Of a stretch of DNA of 64,000 nt, positions 11,924 to 22,472 are shown one piece after another (positions within the stretch are counted from its first letter, which is position 1; every line of letters starts with the position of its first letter). Where the stretch lies: the NCBI RefSeq assembly GCF_036320965.1, contig NC_092264.1:19291585-19355584 (forward strand), given 5' to 3'. The translations under genes were made by a program, and so were the position numbers. The notes under the pieces were generated by a model. The model was not told the origin of the DNA. It saw only the letters and a list, made by a program, of their open reading frames with translations, and made no database searches. The stretch comes from Panulirus ornatus. Taxonomy: Eukaryota > Arthropoda > Malacostraca > Decapoda > Palinuridae.

Positions 11924-11969
11924 CTTCATACATTGCAGTAAAGCTAAAGCTTTACTGCAATGTATGAAG
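11924..11969. repeat. Perfect inverted repeat, 21-bp arms, 4-nt loop
   Basis: Arms at 11924-11944 and 11949-11969 are exact reverse complements around the loop TAAA. The right arm is repeated once more downstream (to about 12009) with one change, giving a short tandem of the AAGCTAAAGCTTTACT phrase. See findings. Confidence 0.9.
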
Positions 11970-12127
11970 CTAAAGCTTTACTACAATGTATGAAGCTAAA
12001 GCTTTACTCTTCAGATTCACATCTTACACCTTCAGGTGTTCACCTTCAGAGGAAGCCTGACTTTCCCCTCCTTCGCCCTCTCTCTCTGTTATCATACATC
12101 ACTATAGGAAGACTACATAAGGTTTAA

Positions 12128-12129
<2 letters not shown>

Positions 12130-12194
<65 letters not shown>
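12130..12194. repeat. (AT)n microsatellite
   Basis: A pure AT run borders the left edge of the tRNA-like repeat block. Confidence 0.95.
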
Positions 12195-12195
<1 letters not shown>

Positions 12196-12470
12196 GAATA
12201 AAGTGTATATGAACGCGCACCTTCATAGAACATACAAAGCTCCAACAGCCAGGATCGAACCTGGGACCCCTTGTGCAAGAGGCAGGCATGCTAACTGCTA
12301 GGCTAAGGGACTGTATAATAGGAAACAACTATTCGAAATACTAAGTACTCGAATACCCTTCGTCTCACAATGGTGAGCAACGGGGTCTATCGGTTGTTTC
12401 CGAACAGAACACATAGCCAGCTGATAGCGTTTTACCGAACCTGACTGTACAACGCGGAGTTATATGAATA
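12195..12470 (-). mobile_element. tRNA-like (SINE-type) repeat, unit A
   Basis: The unit is repeated directly at 12471 (period 276 bp) and inverted at 12713. On its sense strand it has a Pol III A-box-like TAGCCTAGCGGTTAGC and, 35 bp further on, a B-box-like GGTTCGATCC. The T-loop is one base shorter than in a functional tRNA, and the anticodon arm is imperfect. It is therefore a tRNA-derived repeat and not a tRNA gene. Confidence 0.75.
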
Positions 12471-12712
12471 CGAATAAAGTGTATATGAACGCGCACCTTC
12501 ATAGAACATACAAAGCTCCAACAGCCAGGATCGAACCTGGGACCCCTTGTGCAAGAGGCAGGCATGTAACCGCTAGGCTAAGGGACTGTATAATAGGAAA
12601 CAACTATTCGAAATACTAAGTACTCGAATACCCTTCGTCTCACAATGGTGAGCAACGGGGTCTATCGGTTGTTTCCGAACAGAACACATAGCCAGCTGAC
12701 AGCGTTTTACCG
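12471..12712 (-). mobile_element. tRNA-like (SINE-type) repeat, unit B
   Basis: A second direct copy, truncated at GTTTTACCG. It has a one-base deletion in the A-box region (CATGTAACC versus CATGCTAAC in unit A). It forms the left arm of a large inverted repeat with unit C. Confidence 0.75.
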
Positions 12713-12950
12713 TATTCATATAACTCCGCGTTGTACAGTCAGGTTCGGTAAAACGCTATCAGCTGGCTATGTGTTCTGTTCGGAAACAACCGATAGACCC
12801 CGTTGCTCACCATTGTGAGACGAAGGGTATTCGAGTACTTAGTATTTCGAATAGTTGTTTCCTATTATACAGTCCCTTAGCCTAGCGGTTAGCATGCCTG
12901 CCTCTTGCACAAGGGGTCCCAGGTTCGATCCTGGCTGTTGGAGCTTTGTA

Positions 12951-12951
<1 letters not shown>
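12713..12951 (+). mobile_element. tRNA-like (SINE-type) repeat, unit C (inverted)
   Basis: A near-exact reverse complement of the A/B sequence. The tRNA-like segment lies at about 12870-12944, with A-box-like TAGCCTAGCGGTTAGC and B-box-like GGTTCGATCC. The copy is cut by (AT)n just after TTTGTATG, where unit A continues for about 50 bp more. Confidence 0.75.

Positions 12952-12989
<38 letters not shown>
12952..12989. repeat. (AT)n microsatellite between SINE-like unit and LINE copy 5
   Basis: About 19 AT dinucleotides sit exactly between two mobile-element truncation points. Confidence 0.95.
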
Positions 12990-12992
<3 letters not shown>

Positions 12993-15020
12993 GAGGTCAA
13001 GAGAAAGGTGCAAGAGGTGCAAAAAAGGGCAAATGAGAGTTGGGGTGAGAGAGTATCATTAAATTTTAGGGAGAATAAAAAGATGTTCTGGAAGGAGGTA
13101 AATAAAGTGCGTAAGACAAGGGAGCAAATGGGAACTTCAGTGAAGGGCGCAAATGGGGAGGTGATAACAAGTAGTGGTGATGTGAGAAGGAGATGGAGTG
13201 AGTATTTTGAAGGTTTGTTGAATGTGTTTGATGATAGAGTGGCAGATATAGGGTGTTTTGGTCGAGGTGGTGTGCAAAGTGAGAGGGTTAGGGAAAATGA
13301 TTTGGTAAACAGAGAAGAGGTAATGAAAGCTTTGCGGAAGATGAAAGCCGGCAAGGCAGCAGGTTTGGATGGTATTGCAGTGGAATTTATTAAAAAAGGG
13401 GGTGACTGTATTGTTGACTGGTTGGTAAGGTTATTTAGTGTATGTATGACTCATGGTGAGTTGCCTGAGGATTGGCGGAATGCGTGCATAGTGCCATTGT
13501 ACAAAGGCAAAGGGGATAAGAGTGAATGCTCAAATTACAGAGGTATAAGTTTGTTGAGTATTCCTGGTAAATTATATGGGAGGGTATTGATTGAGAGGGT
13601 GAAGGCATGTACAGAGCATCAGATTGGGGAAGAGCATTGTGGTTTCAGAAGTGGTAGAGGATGTGTGGATCAGGTGTTTGCTTTGAAGAATGTATGTGAG
13701 AAATACTTAGAAAAGCAAATGGATTTGTATGTAGCATTTATGGATCTGGAGAAGGCATATGATAGAGTTGATAGAGATGCCCTGTGGAAGGTATTAAGAA
13801 TATATGGTGTGGGAGGAAAGTTGTTAGAAGCAGTGAAAAGTTTTTATCGAGGATGTAAGGCATGTGTACGTGTAGGAAGAGAGGAAAGTGATTGGTTCTC
13901 AGTGAATGTAGGTTTGCGGCAGGGGTGTGTGATGTCTCCATGGTTGTTTAATTTGTTTATGGATGGGGTTGTTAGGGAGGTAAATGCAAGAGTTTTGGAA
14001 AGAGGGGCAAGTATGAAGTCTGTTGGGGATGAGAGAGCTTGGGAAGTGAGTCAGTTGTTGTTCGCTGATGATACAGCGCTGGTGGCTGATTCATGTGAGA
14101 AACTGCAGAAGCTGGTGACTGAGTTTGGTAAAGTGTGTGGAAGAAGAAAGTTAAGAGTAAATGTGAATAAGAGCAAGGTTATTAGGTACAGTAGGGTTCA
14201 GGGTCAAGTCAATTGGGAGGTGAGTTTGAATGGAGAAAAACTGGAGGAAGTAAAGTGTTTTAGATATCTGGGAGTGGATCTGTCAGCGGATGGAACCATG
14301 GAAGCGGAAGTGGATCATAGGGTGGGGGAGGGGGCGAAAATTCTGGGGGCCTTGAAGAATGTGTGGAAGTCGAGAACATTATCTCGGAAAGCAAAAATGG
14401 GTATGTTTGAGGGAATAGTGGTTCCAACAATGTTGTATGGTTGCGAGGCGTGGGCTATGGATAGAGTTGTGCGCAGGAGGATGGATGTGCTGGAAATGAG
14501 ATGTTTGAGGACAATATGTGGTGTGAGGTGGTTTGATCGAGTGAGTAACGTAAGGGTAAGAGAGATGTGTGGAAATAAAAAGAGCGTGGTTGAGAGAGCA
14601 GAAGAGGGTGTTTTGAAGTGGTTTGGGCACATGGAGAGGATGAGTGAGGAAAGATTGACCAAGAGGATATATGTGTCGGAGGTGGAGGGAGCAAGGAGAA
14701 GAGGGAGACCAAATTGGAGGTGGAAAGATGGAGTGAAAAAGATTTTGTGTGATCGGGGCCTGAACATGCAGGAGGGTGAAAGGAGGGCAAGGAATAGAGT
14801 GAATTGGAGCGATGTGGTATACCGGGGTTGACGTGCTGTCAGTGGATTGAATCAAGGCATGTGAAGCGTCTGGGGTAAACCATGGAAAGCTGTGTAGGTA
14901 TGTATATTTGCGTGTGTGGACGTATGTATATACATGTGTATGGGGGGGGGGGTTGGGCCATTTCTTTCGTCTGTTTCCTTGCGCTACCTCGCAAACGCGG
15001 GAGACAGCGACAAAGTAAAA

Positions 15021-15037
<17 letters not shown>
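12990..15037 (+). mobile_element. LINE family copy 5, longest in window, short 3' UTR form
   Basis: This is the longest copy in the coding direction. It starts at (AT)n, upstream of the RT, and ends at a poly(A) run of about 22 nt followed by (TA)n. The endonuclease region is absent, so it is 5' truncated. The 3' UTR lacks the block of about 254 bp present in copies 3 and 10. It ends with the GCTACCTCGCAAACGCGGGA core. Confidence 0.92.
13008..14831 (+). CDS. Reverse transcriptase of LINE copy 5 (5'-truncated ORF)
   Basis: An open frame of 607 codons. It is really open from the (AT)n junction at 12990, and there is no ATG at the left edge because the 5' part is lost. It encodes a non-LTR RT: KMKAGKAAGLDGIAVEF (fingers, about residues 110-127), [28 protein letters not shown] with the first catalytic Asp at about residue 246, [16 protein letters not shown], and [13 protein letters not shown] with Asp354-Asp355. 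A C-terminal region of about 200 residues ends in [13 protein letters not shown]. The catalytic residues are intact. RTE-superfamily-like affinity is my judgement from the C-terminal motif. The element probably cannot move itself because no endonuclease is present. Confidence 0.88.
   Translation: MQEVQKRANESWGERVSLNFRENKKMFWKEVNKVRKTREQMGTSVKGANGEVITSSGDVRRRWSEYFEGLLNVFDDRVADIGCFGRGGVQSERVRENDLVNREEVMKALRKMKAGKAAGLDGIAVEFIKKGGDCIVDWLVRLFSVCMTHGELPEDWRNACIVPLYKGKGDKSECSNYRGISLLSIPGKLYGRVLIERVKACTEHQIGEEHCGFRSGRGCVDQVFALKNVCEKYLEKQMDLYVAFMDLEKAYDRVDRDALWKVLRIYGVGGKLLEAVKSFYRGCKACVRVGREESDWFSVNVGLRQGCVMSPWLFNLFMDGVVREVNARVLERGASMKSVGDERAWEVSQLLFADDTALVADSCEKLQKLVTEFGKVCGRRKLRVNVNKSKVIRYSRVQGQVNWEVSLNGEKLEEVKCFRYLGVDLSADGTMEAEVDHRVGEGAKILGALKNVWKSRTLSRKAKMGMFEGIVVPTMLYGCEAWAMDRVVRRRMDVLEMRCLRTICGVRWFDRVSNVRVREMCGNKKSVVERAEEGVLKWFGHMERMSEERLTKRIYVSEVEGARRRGRPNWRWKDGVKKILCDRGLNMQEGERRARNRVNWSDVVYRG

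Positions 15038-15065
<28 letters not shown>
15038..15065. repeat. (TA)n microsatellite after LINE copy 5 poly(A)
   Basis: A TA run joins the LINE poly(A) to the SINE-like repeat that follows. Confidence 0.95.
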
Positions 15066-15069
<4 letters not shown>

Positions 15070-15310
15070 GGGGATAGGGGAGAAAGAATACTTCCCACGA
15101 ATTCCCTGCGTGTCGTAGAAGGCGACTAAAAGGGGAGGGAGCGGGGGACTGGAAATCCTCCCCTCTCGTTTTTTTTTTTTTTTCATTTTCCAAAAGAAGG
15201 AACAGAGAAGGGGGCCAGGTGAGGATATTCCCTCAAAGGCCCAGTCCTCTGTTCTTAACGCTACCTCGCTAACGCGGGAAATGGAGAATAGTTTGAAAGA
15301 AAAAGAAAAA
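15066..15310 (+). mobile_element. SINE-like dispersed repeat, fuller copy
   Basis: About 245 bp, noncoding, with an internal poly(T) at about 15169-15183. The 3' part holds CGCTACCTCGCTAACGCGGG, nearly identical to the 3' end of the LINE family, then an A-rich tail of GAAAGAAAAAGAAAAAGG type. A reverse-complement copy lies at 5377-5530. Family identity is inference. Confidence 0.72.
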
Positions 15311-15539
15311 GGTATGTATTCGCGATCAGTTAAATATTTTGCGATCCATTGTTACATAATGGTTGAATTGCTGTAATATTGTGTTAACATACTGTATGTA
15401 TTTGATGATTAACATTAAGTTATGAATATTTTCACATTGTTACAGTAATATAGTAGTTAAAATACATATAACTGTGGGAAAACTAGGCTATTTGCCTGCT
15501 TAGCCTTGCATTTGTTCATGGACTGTTTACGACAGTGAT

Positions 15540-15905
15540 AGTAGTAGGTGTAAGACAATACTGTAGGTTTTGCTCCCAAGAGCTGGCTGCGTGTGTGCCC
15601 CCACCACTAGGTTGCAAGCTGCTGGGTCACATGATTACTGTGTGGCCGCTGGCAACTCACGGGTGGGCCGTTTTGATAACTGTTTCTTCTCCTACACCTT
15701 GAAGTTTTGGAACTCTTTACCCTTTCATGTCCTTCCAGTAACTATGACCTGGCGCAACTTAAAAGACCGGAGTTTCTCTTCATAATTCATAAATGGTTTC
15801 CCTCGTCTTTTTTTTTTCCCCTTTTATATTCCTTTCTGTATCGCAGTTAAGCGGGCCCGGCCTTGATGTGGACTTTTGTCCCAGACTGAAGCTTTAACTT
15901 AAAGA
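15540..15905 (+). mobile_element. 3' end of a second LINE family (WNSLP type)
   Basis: The frame reads RVGRFDNCFFSYTLKFWNSL followed by PFHVLP, and after a frameshift YDLAQLKR. This is the usual C-terminal signature of many non-LTR elements. The 3' UTR includes GGCCTTGATGTGGACTT. A homologous copy lies at 46675-47070. The 5' part is missing. Confidence 0.7.
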
Positions 15906-17140
15906 AGTAAGATCGCTGGTTCGTACAGGTGGTTGTGGCGGTGGGTAGTGTTGGTGGTATGGTGCTGGTAATGGTATCTGTCAGTGTCATGGTGTCGCTG
16001 TTGAGGCAGACCGAAAGCTGTTAGCCGGTCATTTCAGGTCAGTAAGGGGCCGTGGAATGATAGTAGGAGTGGCCGACGGCAGACACAGGTATAGGCTGTG
16101 TGCACCTGCGTGAAGGTCACATATGTACGAACTGATTGTCTGATCATCATGATGACCAGCCACTGACGTCATGAAAGTTACAGTAGGGAGTATGGCAAGT
16201 TTGTGTCTGTCTGTGTGTCAGACGTGGGTGATGGGTACACACACACCTGGTACTGGCTAGCATCAGTAGAGACCTGGTGTGCTGACTCTCGTGACTTAGT
16301 TTTGATCTTGATATTTATGCTGGAAAATCATTTCTCGCCTTAACTCGAGCAGCTGTTGCTCGTGGAGCGTCCAGTGGAGGAGATACAGAGACAAGACGTG
16401 GCAGGGGCTACAGTCTGTACATACCAGAGGTTATCATACTTTCTATCCTGGACAGGTTTAGTGATGACTTCCAGATCCACCATAACATTACATAACTGAG
16501 GAGGTACAGATGCCACCAGACTTACGTAAGGACGTAGATGGGGCTATCCAGGCACGCTCCCCCACCACCTGTGTGTCACCCTGGTATCAACCCTGTGTAC
16601 ACGACGGTGTGACCCCTGAGCAACACGGTACTACCCTGGGGCACGACGTATGACCTGCTGGGCTCAGTCATCAATATTAATAATCATTAATTAAGAACAA
16701 TGTCTGATCTTCCGAGCAACACGACCCACGTAGAAACTCTCTTACTGGATGAACGATGGTGAAAGTAATACGTTATTGATTTATGATTGTGTAGTCTTAT
16801 GTGGTAAGAGCAGAGTACAAGACCAGTCTACAACCCGGCTTACATCTTTAGTGAATACAAATGTAGGATCCTGAGTACTTTGCCCCAGCAGATAACCTGC
16901 TCATAAACCATCAGGTCTGATGTTATCTGTCTTGCACATGCAGTCTGGTGAAAATTACATGACGGAGAATCAAAAATCAAAAGTCTTTGATATACAATAA
17001 AGGTGAAATAAAGAGAGCAAAACTTATAATATTCATTCAGTGATGTGTAATATAGTTATCATTAATACAAAGATTATTGTTAACATTATGATCACTGTTA
17101 TCTGTTACGAAAAAATGATCTTTACCTCAACTTCACTGTG
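15906..17140. other. Unique-looking noncoding stretch
   Basis: No credible ORF or domain. A patch at about 16590-16665 holds diverged copies of the GACGGTGTGACCCCTGAGCA-type core also seen in the arrays at 8718 and 28868. Confidence 0.5.
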
Positions 17141-17142
17141 AG

Positions 17143-18105
17143 AACCATGATGGTGGGAGAGGTGATAGTGTCATGATGGTGGGGGGGGAGGACCATGATG
17201 GTGGGAGAGGTGATAGTGTCGTGATGGTGAGGATCATGATGGTGGGAGAGGTGATAGTGTCGTGATGGTGAGGATCATGATGGTGGGAGAGGTGATAGTG
17301 TCGTGATGGTGAGGGGGAGGACCATGATGGTGGGAGAGGTGATAGTGTCATGATGGTGGGGGGGGAGGACCATGATGGTGGGAGAGGTGATAGTGTCATG
17401 ATGGTGGGGGGGAGGACCATGATGGTGGGAGAGGTGATAGCGTCGTGATGGTGAGGATCATGATGGTGGGAGAGGTGATAGTGTCGTGATGGTGAGGATC
17501 ATGATGGTGGGAGAGGTGATAGCGTCGTGATGGTGAGGATCATGATGGTGGGAGAGGTGATAGTGTCGTGATGGTGAGGATCATGATGGTGGGAGAGGTG
17601 ATAGTGTCGTGATGGTGAGGATCATGATGGTGGGAGAGGTGATAGTGTCGTGATAGTGAGGATCATGATGGTGGGAGAGGTGATAGTGTCGTGATGGTGA
17701 GGATCATGATGGTGGGAGAGGTGATAGTGTCGTGATGGTGAGGATCATGATGGTGGGAGAGGTGATAGCGTCGTGATGGTGAGGGGGAGGACCATGATGG
17801 TGGGAGAGGTGATAGTGTCGTGATGGTGGGGGGGAGGACCATGATGGTGGGAGAGGTGATAGTGTCGTGATGGTGAGGGGGAGGATCATGATGGTGGGAG
17901 AGGTGATAGTGTCGTGATGGTGAGGGGGAGGATCATGATGGTGGGAGAGGTGATAGTGTCGTGATGGTGAGGGGGAGGATCATGATGGTGGGAGAGGTGA
18001 TAGTGTCGTGATGGTGAGGGGGAGGATCATGTTGGTGGGAGAGGTGATAGTGTCGTGATGGTGAGGATCATGATGGTGGGAGAGGTGATAGTAAGGGGTG
18101 GAATC
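17143..18105. repeat. Minisatellite, 41- to 47-bp unit, about 22 copies
   Basis: The units share GGTGGGAGAGGTGATAG and a GTGTCGTGATGGTGAG phrase. Length variants differ by a GGGGGAGGA-type insertion in the G-rich spacer. The plus strand is strongly G-rich. Confidence 0.93.
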
Positions 18106-18174
18106 ATGATGGATGAGTGCCATTGTTGCTGGCGGCAGGAGCGGGCGAGACTCGCCCTGAATAATTACTGCATA

Positions 18175-18497
18175 ACCAGGTGAACACCATGCTGGGTATG
18201 GTCCGTCATAACCAGGTGAACACCATGCTGGGTATGGTCCGTCATAACCAGGTGAACACCATGCTGGGTATGGTCCGTCATAACCAGGTGAACACCATGC
18301 TGGGTATGGTCCGTCATAACCAGGTGAACACCATGCTGGGTATGGTCCGTCATAACCAGGTGAACACCATGCTGGGTATGGTCCGTCATAACCAGGTGAA
18401 CACCATGCTGGGTATGGTCCGTCATAACCAGGTGAACACCATGCTGGGTATGGTCCGTCATAACCAGGTGAACACCATGCTGGGTATGGTCCGTCAT
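18175..18497. repeat. Minisatellite, 36-bp unit, 9 copies
   Basis: The units are almost perfectly identical (AACCAGGTGAACACCATG, GGTATGGTCCGTCAT). The 12-codon period leaves frames open on both strands, so the long ORFs here are not evidence of a gene. Confidence 0.95.
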
Positions 18498-18562
18498 TGG
18501 TGTCGCCTCTTCCCTGGTCCTCTAGCCCTCTTCCTGCCCCTTCCCCCTCCCTCTCACCCTCC

Positions 18563-18566
<4 letters not shown>

Positions 18567-18632
<66 letters not shown>
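18567..18632. repeat. (CT)n microsatellite
   Basis: A pure CT run about 300 bp upstream of the exon A splice acceptor. Confidence 0.95.
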
Positions 18633-18635
<3 letters not shown>

Positions 18636-18907
18636 CTAGTATATTTCTATCATTCATGAGTGGGTCAGGATTTCACTGTAAGTGAGGGAATGAGTCAGAG
18701 GGGAGGGTGGGTGTAGTAAATAAACACCTGTATTGCGATGAGGGAGTCAGCAGGGGCAGAGCCACACTTGTTGAACCAGTTCCGCCTCGTTACTCATTAA
18801 CTTTATTCATCCTGAATGTCAGTGTTGAGTCAGTGTCAGTGACGAACCCTGGCTTGGAGTATGGGACCGGAGCAGTCAGTGTAACCAGCTGTATAAGTAG
18901 CTAAATG
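18633..18907. other. Intron-like sequence upstream of exon A
   Basis: Unique sequence without a credible ORF. It lies between the (CT)n tract and the 3' splice site of exon A. Confidence 0.45.
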
Positions 18908-18926
18908 TTCCTTCTCGTTCTTGCAG
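18908..18926 (+). promoter_or_regulatory. 3' splice site of exon A
   Basis: A pyrimidine-rich tract ending TTCTTGCAG precedes the exon. The start codon lies 62 bp further on, so exon A has at least one upstream noncoding exon. A six-codon upstream ORF (18940-18960) lies in the 5' UTR part of the exon and could dampen translation. Confidence 0.7.
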
Positions 18927-18987
18927 CTCCCTGAATTATATGTTTGTAAGCGCTACATGACGTGTGTTAAGTGTACCTCTGGATAAC

Positions 18988-19908
18988 ATGGCGGTAGAAA
19001 AGTATGCTGAAGATTCGTGTGTGGGAGGACCTCGGGAGGCGGGTGAAGGATATACCAGTGATGTACAGGAGACTCCCATAATCCTGCCGCTCCTGCATGC
19101 CGCCACAGGACTCCAAAACTCCATTAAGAACTCCAGCGACGTCGTCAGTCACACAGGAGACTTCGCAGAGCCTTATTTCAAGTCGTCAAGTTCTTCATTA
19201 GTCCCTGAGTCATCTCTTCCTGCAGAGCGGCTGACGCCTTACCCCCGTCAGGAGGGTGACTGTCACTCGTCAGTGTCGGAAAGACCAAGATGGTCGTGTC
19301 GTCAGGCCGGAGCCAGAGTCTCCGTGCCCAGGCGCCGCTTGGGCACCGTTACCCCGCCCTTCCCGGAGCAGATGGGCGGCGGTCGTCTAAGCGTCTCGTT
19401 CGGCGACGTCACGGTGTGTGACCGGCTGGGCATACAGGAGAGGAGGCCTACGAGGCGGCAGTCCCTGCCGGCCAGCTGGTGCTCCAAGCCCCAGCCCACT
19501 GTCTTCGATATTCCCAACATTGACGACATCATCCTGGCCGGCGCGTCTCCTGTTCTAGACAAGGAACCACAGAAGCGACCTAATCGAAGATCTTTCATCG
19601 AGTATGTCGGCTCCCTTCCCGAGTGGTTGGCCAGTAAGCAACTCTTCAGTAGCGTGTCTAGTGTTGCCCTGCCTAAAACAACAATGCAAGACACAGTGAT
19701 GACTCCTGACCTCAAACTTGCCACCCTTGGAAGCAACACGGAGCGGCAGGAACTGTCACAGATGCTGGAGCAAGTCCGCCAGGGCTACCTGACCTCGAGG
19801 AAGGCTGAACTTAGGGTGGCAGGCAAGGTTCGCTTTCGAGTGCTGCGGCCCTCTGTGTCCATGGGAGCGTTCGGCGACTGGAAGGATGTGGAGAACGCCT
19901 CTCTAACG
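18988..19908 (+). CDS. 5' coding exon A of an unrecognised large gene
   Basis: This is a 307-codon segment from an ATG in good context (ATAACATGG) to a consensus donor. The exon itself probably starts at 18927. Base composition and codon use are balanced and GC-rich, unlike the surrounding repeats. The predicted protein is Ser/Pro/Arg-rich and probably largely disordered. It has an acidic N terminus, a Ser run at about residues 66-70, a basic stretch at 113-118, PKA-type sites TRRQS (Ser159) and PNRRS (Ser202), a hydrophobic FDIPNIDDIIL at 173-183, and a more ordered C-terminal part with ELSQMLEQVRQGYLTSRKAE at about 256-274. There is no signal peptide or membrane segment. I do not recognise the family. 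A regulatory N-terminal extension of a signalling protein would fit but is a guess. The frame stays open 58 codons past the donor. Confidence 0.72.
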
Positions 19909-19914
19909 GTAGGT
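19906..19914 (+). promoter_or_regulatory. 5' splice site of exon A
   Basis: ACG|GTAGGT, cut after 19908, leaves the codon boundary intact (phase 0). GTAGGT is a good donor. The 27-bp minisatellite starts about 200 bp downstream, inside the presumed intron. Confidence 0.68.
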
Positions 19915-20109
19915 TGTGAGACAGTCGTGGTGGAGAGTGCACGAGTGTGTTTGTGTTCACTAAGTGACCTGCTTGGTGCACAACACATACCCTTCATTAT
20001 GCATGATCTAACACTGTATATACCTCAAGCATGCACGACTACCAGCAGGGAGCAGCATTCAGCACTCACTCACCTTGCACTATAACACTGCCACTTGCCA
20101 TGACTTATG

Positions 20110-22084
20110 TCATTACGACTCAGTCACACATACCATACAACATGACTCAGTCATACATACCATACAACATGACTCAGTCACACATACCATACAACATGAC
20201 TCAGTCATACCAGACAACATGACTCAGTCATACATGCCATACAACATGACTCAGTCATACATACCATACAACATGACTCAGTCACACATACCATACAACA
20301 TGACTCAGTCATACATACCATACAACATGACTCAGTCATACATACCATACAACATGACTCAGTCATACATACCAGACAACATGACTCAGTCATACATACC
20401 ATACAACATGACTCAGTCATACATACCATACAACATGACTCAGTCATACATACCATACAGCATGACTCAGTCATGCATACCATACAGCATGACTCAGTCA
20501 TACATACCATACAACATGACTCAGTCATGCATACCATACAGCATGACTCAGTCATACATACCATACAACATGACTCAGTCATACATACCATACAACATGA
20601 CTCAGTCATACATACCATACAACATGACTCAGTCACACATACCATACAGCATGACTCAGTCACACATACCATACAGCATGACTCAGTCACACATACCATA
20701 CAACATGACTCAGTCATGCATGCCATACAACATGACTCAGTCATACATACCAGACAACATGACTCAGTCATACATACCATACAACATGACTCAGTCATAC
20801 ATACCATACAACATGACTCAGTCACACATACCATACAACATGACTCAGTCATACATACCATACAACATGACTCAGTCATACATACCATACAGCATGACTC
20901 AGTCACACATACCATACAACATGACTCAGTCACACATACCATACAACATGACTCAGTCACACATACCATACAGCATGACTCAGTCATACATACCATACAA
21001 CATGACTCAGTCATACATACCATACAACATGACTCAGTCATACATACCATACAACATGACTCAGTCATACATACCATACAACATGACTCAGTCATACATA
21101 CCATACAACATGACTCAGTCATACATACCATACAACATGACTCAGTCATACATACCATACAACATGACTCAGTCATACATACCATACAACATGACTCAGT
21201 CACACATACCATACAACATGACTCAGTCATACATACCATACAACATGACTCAGTCATACATACCATACAACATGACTCAGTCATACATACCATACAACAT
21301 GACTCAGTCATACATACCATACAACATGACTCAGTCATACATACCATACAACATGACTCAGTCATACATACCATACAACATGACTCAGTCATACATACCA
21401 TACAACATGACTCAGTCATACATACCATACAACATGACTCAGTCATACATACCATACAACATGACTCAGTCATACATACCATACAACATGACTCAGTCAT
21501 ACATACCATACAACATGACTCAGTCATACATACCATACAACATGACTCAGTCATACATACCATACAACATGACTCAGTCATACATACCATACAACATGAC
21601 TCAGTCATGCATACCATACAACATGACTCAGTCATACATACCATACAACATGACTCAGTCATACATACCATACAGCATGACTCAGTCATACATACCATAC
21701 AACATGACTCAGTCATACATACCATACAACATGACTCAGTCATGCATGCCATACAACATGACTCAGTCATACATACCATACAACATGACTCAGTCATACA
21801 TACCATACAACATGACTCAGTCACACATACCATACAACATGACTCAGTCATGCATGCCATACAACATGACTCAGTCATACATACCATACAACATGACTCA
21901 GTCATACATACCATACAACATGACTCAGTCATACATACCATACAACATGACTCAGTCATACATACCATACAACATGACTCAGTCATGCATGCCATACAAC
22001 ATGACTCAGTCATACATACCATACAACATGACTCAGTCATGCATGCCATACAACATGACTCAGTCATACATACCATACAATATG
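20110..22084. repeat. Minisatellite, 27-bp unit, about 73 copies, TGACTCA in every unit
   Basis: About 1.97 kb of 27-bp units, each with CATACCATACAACATGACTC followed by AGTCATA. Variation is limited to a few transitions (TACATA/CACATA/TGCATA, ACAAC/ACAGC, CCATAC/CCAGAC). The octamer TGACTCAG is unchanged throughout the body of the array. At least two plus frames and one minus frame are stop-free because the period is nine codons. I treat all of those ORFs as artefacts. Confidence 0.95.
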
Positions 22085-22147
22085 GAGTTTTCGTTTTCCT
22101 TGAAGTTTTCCCCAACCTAGTCAAGCAGACACACCCACTTCCCTCAC

Positions 22148-22472
22148 ACCTTCATCATCTGCTGTGAAGGGTTCTCTTGCCCACTTCATCTGCTGTGAAG
22201 GGTTCTCTTGCCCACTTCATCTGCTGTGAAGGGTTCCCTTGCCCACTTCATCTGCTGTGAGGGGTTCTCTTGCCCACTTCATCTGCTGTGAAGGGTTCTC
22301 TTGCCCACTTCATCTGCTGTGAGGGGTTCTCTTGCCCACTTCATCTGCTGTGAAGGGTTCTCTTGCCCACTTCATCTGCTGTGAAGGGTTCTCTTGCCCA
22401 CTTCATCTGCTGTGAGGGGTTCTCTTGCCCACTTCATCTGCTGTGAAGGGTTCTCTTGCCCACTTCATCTGC
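22148..22472. repeat. Minisatellite, 31-bp unit, about 10 copies
   Basis: The units read CTTCATCTGCTGTGAAGGG then TTCTCTTGCCCA, and differ only at GAAGGG/GAGGGG and a single C. Confidence 0.93.

Noticed and set aside
12870..12944. Functional tRNA gene
   Set aside because: The T-loop is one base short, the acceptor stem pairs poorly and the segment is part of a repeated element, so it is called tRNA-derived only.
12982..12995. Splice acceptor at TATACAG|GAGGTC
   Set aside because: The AG lies at the junction of (AT)n and LINE copy 5 and has no pyrimidine tract. It is a chance product of the junction.
17133..18657. Tandem arrays as possible CRISPR loci
   Set aside because: Units are directly contiguous with no unique spacers, and the genome is eukaryotic.
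20075..22120. 681-codon plus-strand ORF of MTQSYIPYN repeats
   Set aside because: It is a 27-bp minisatellite with no stop in several frames on both strands. No start context, signal peptide or splice pattern supports coding.
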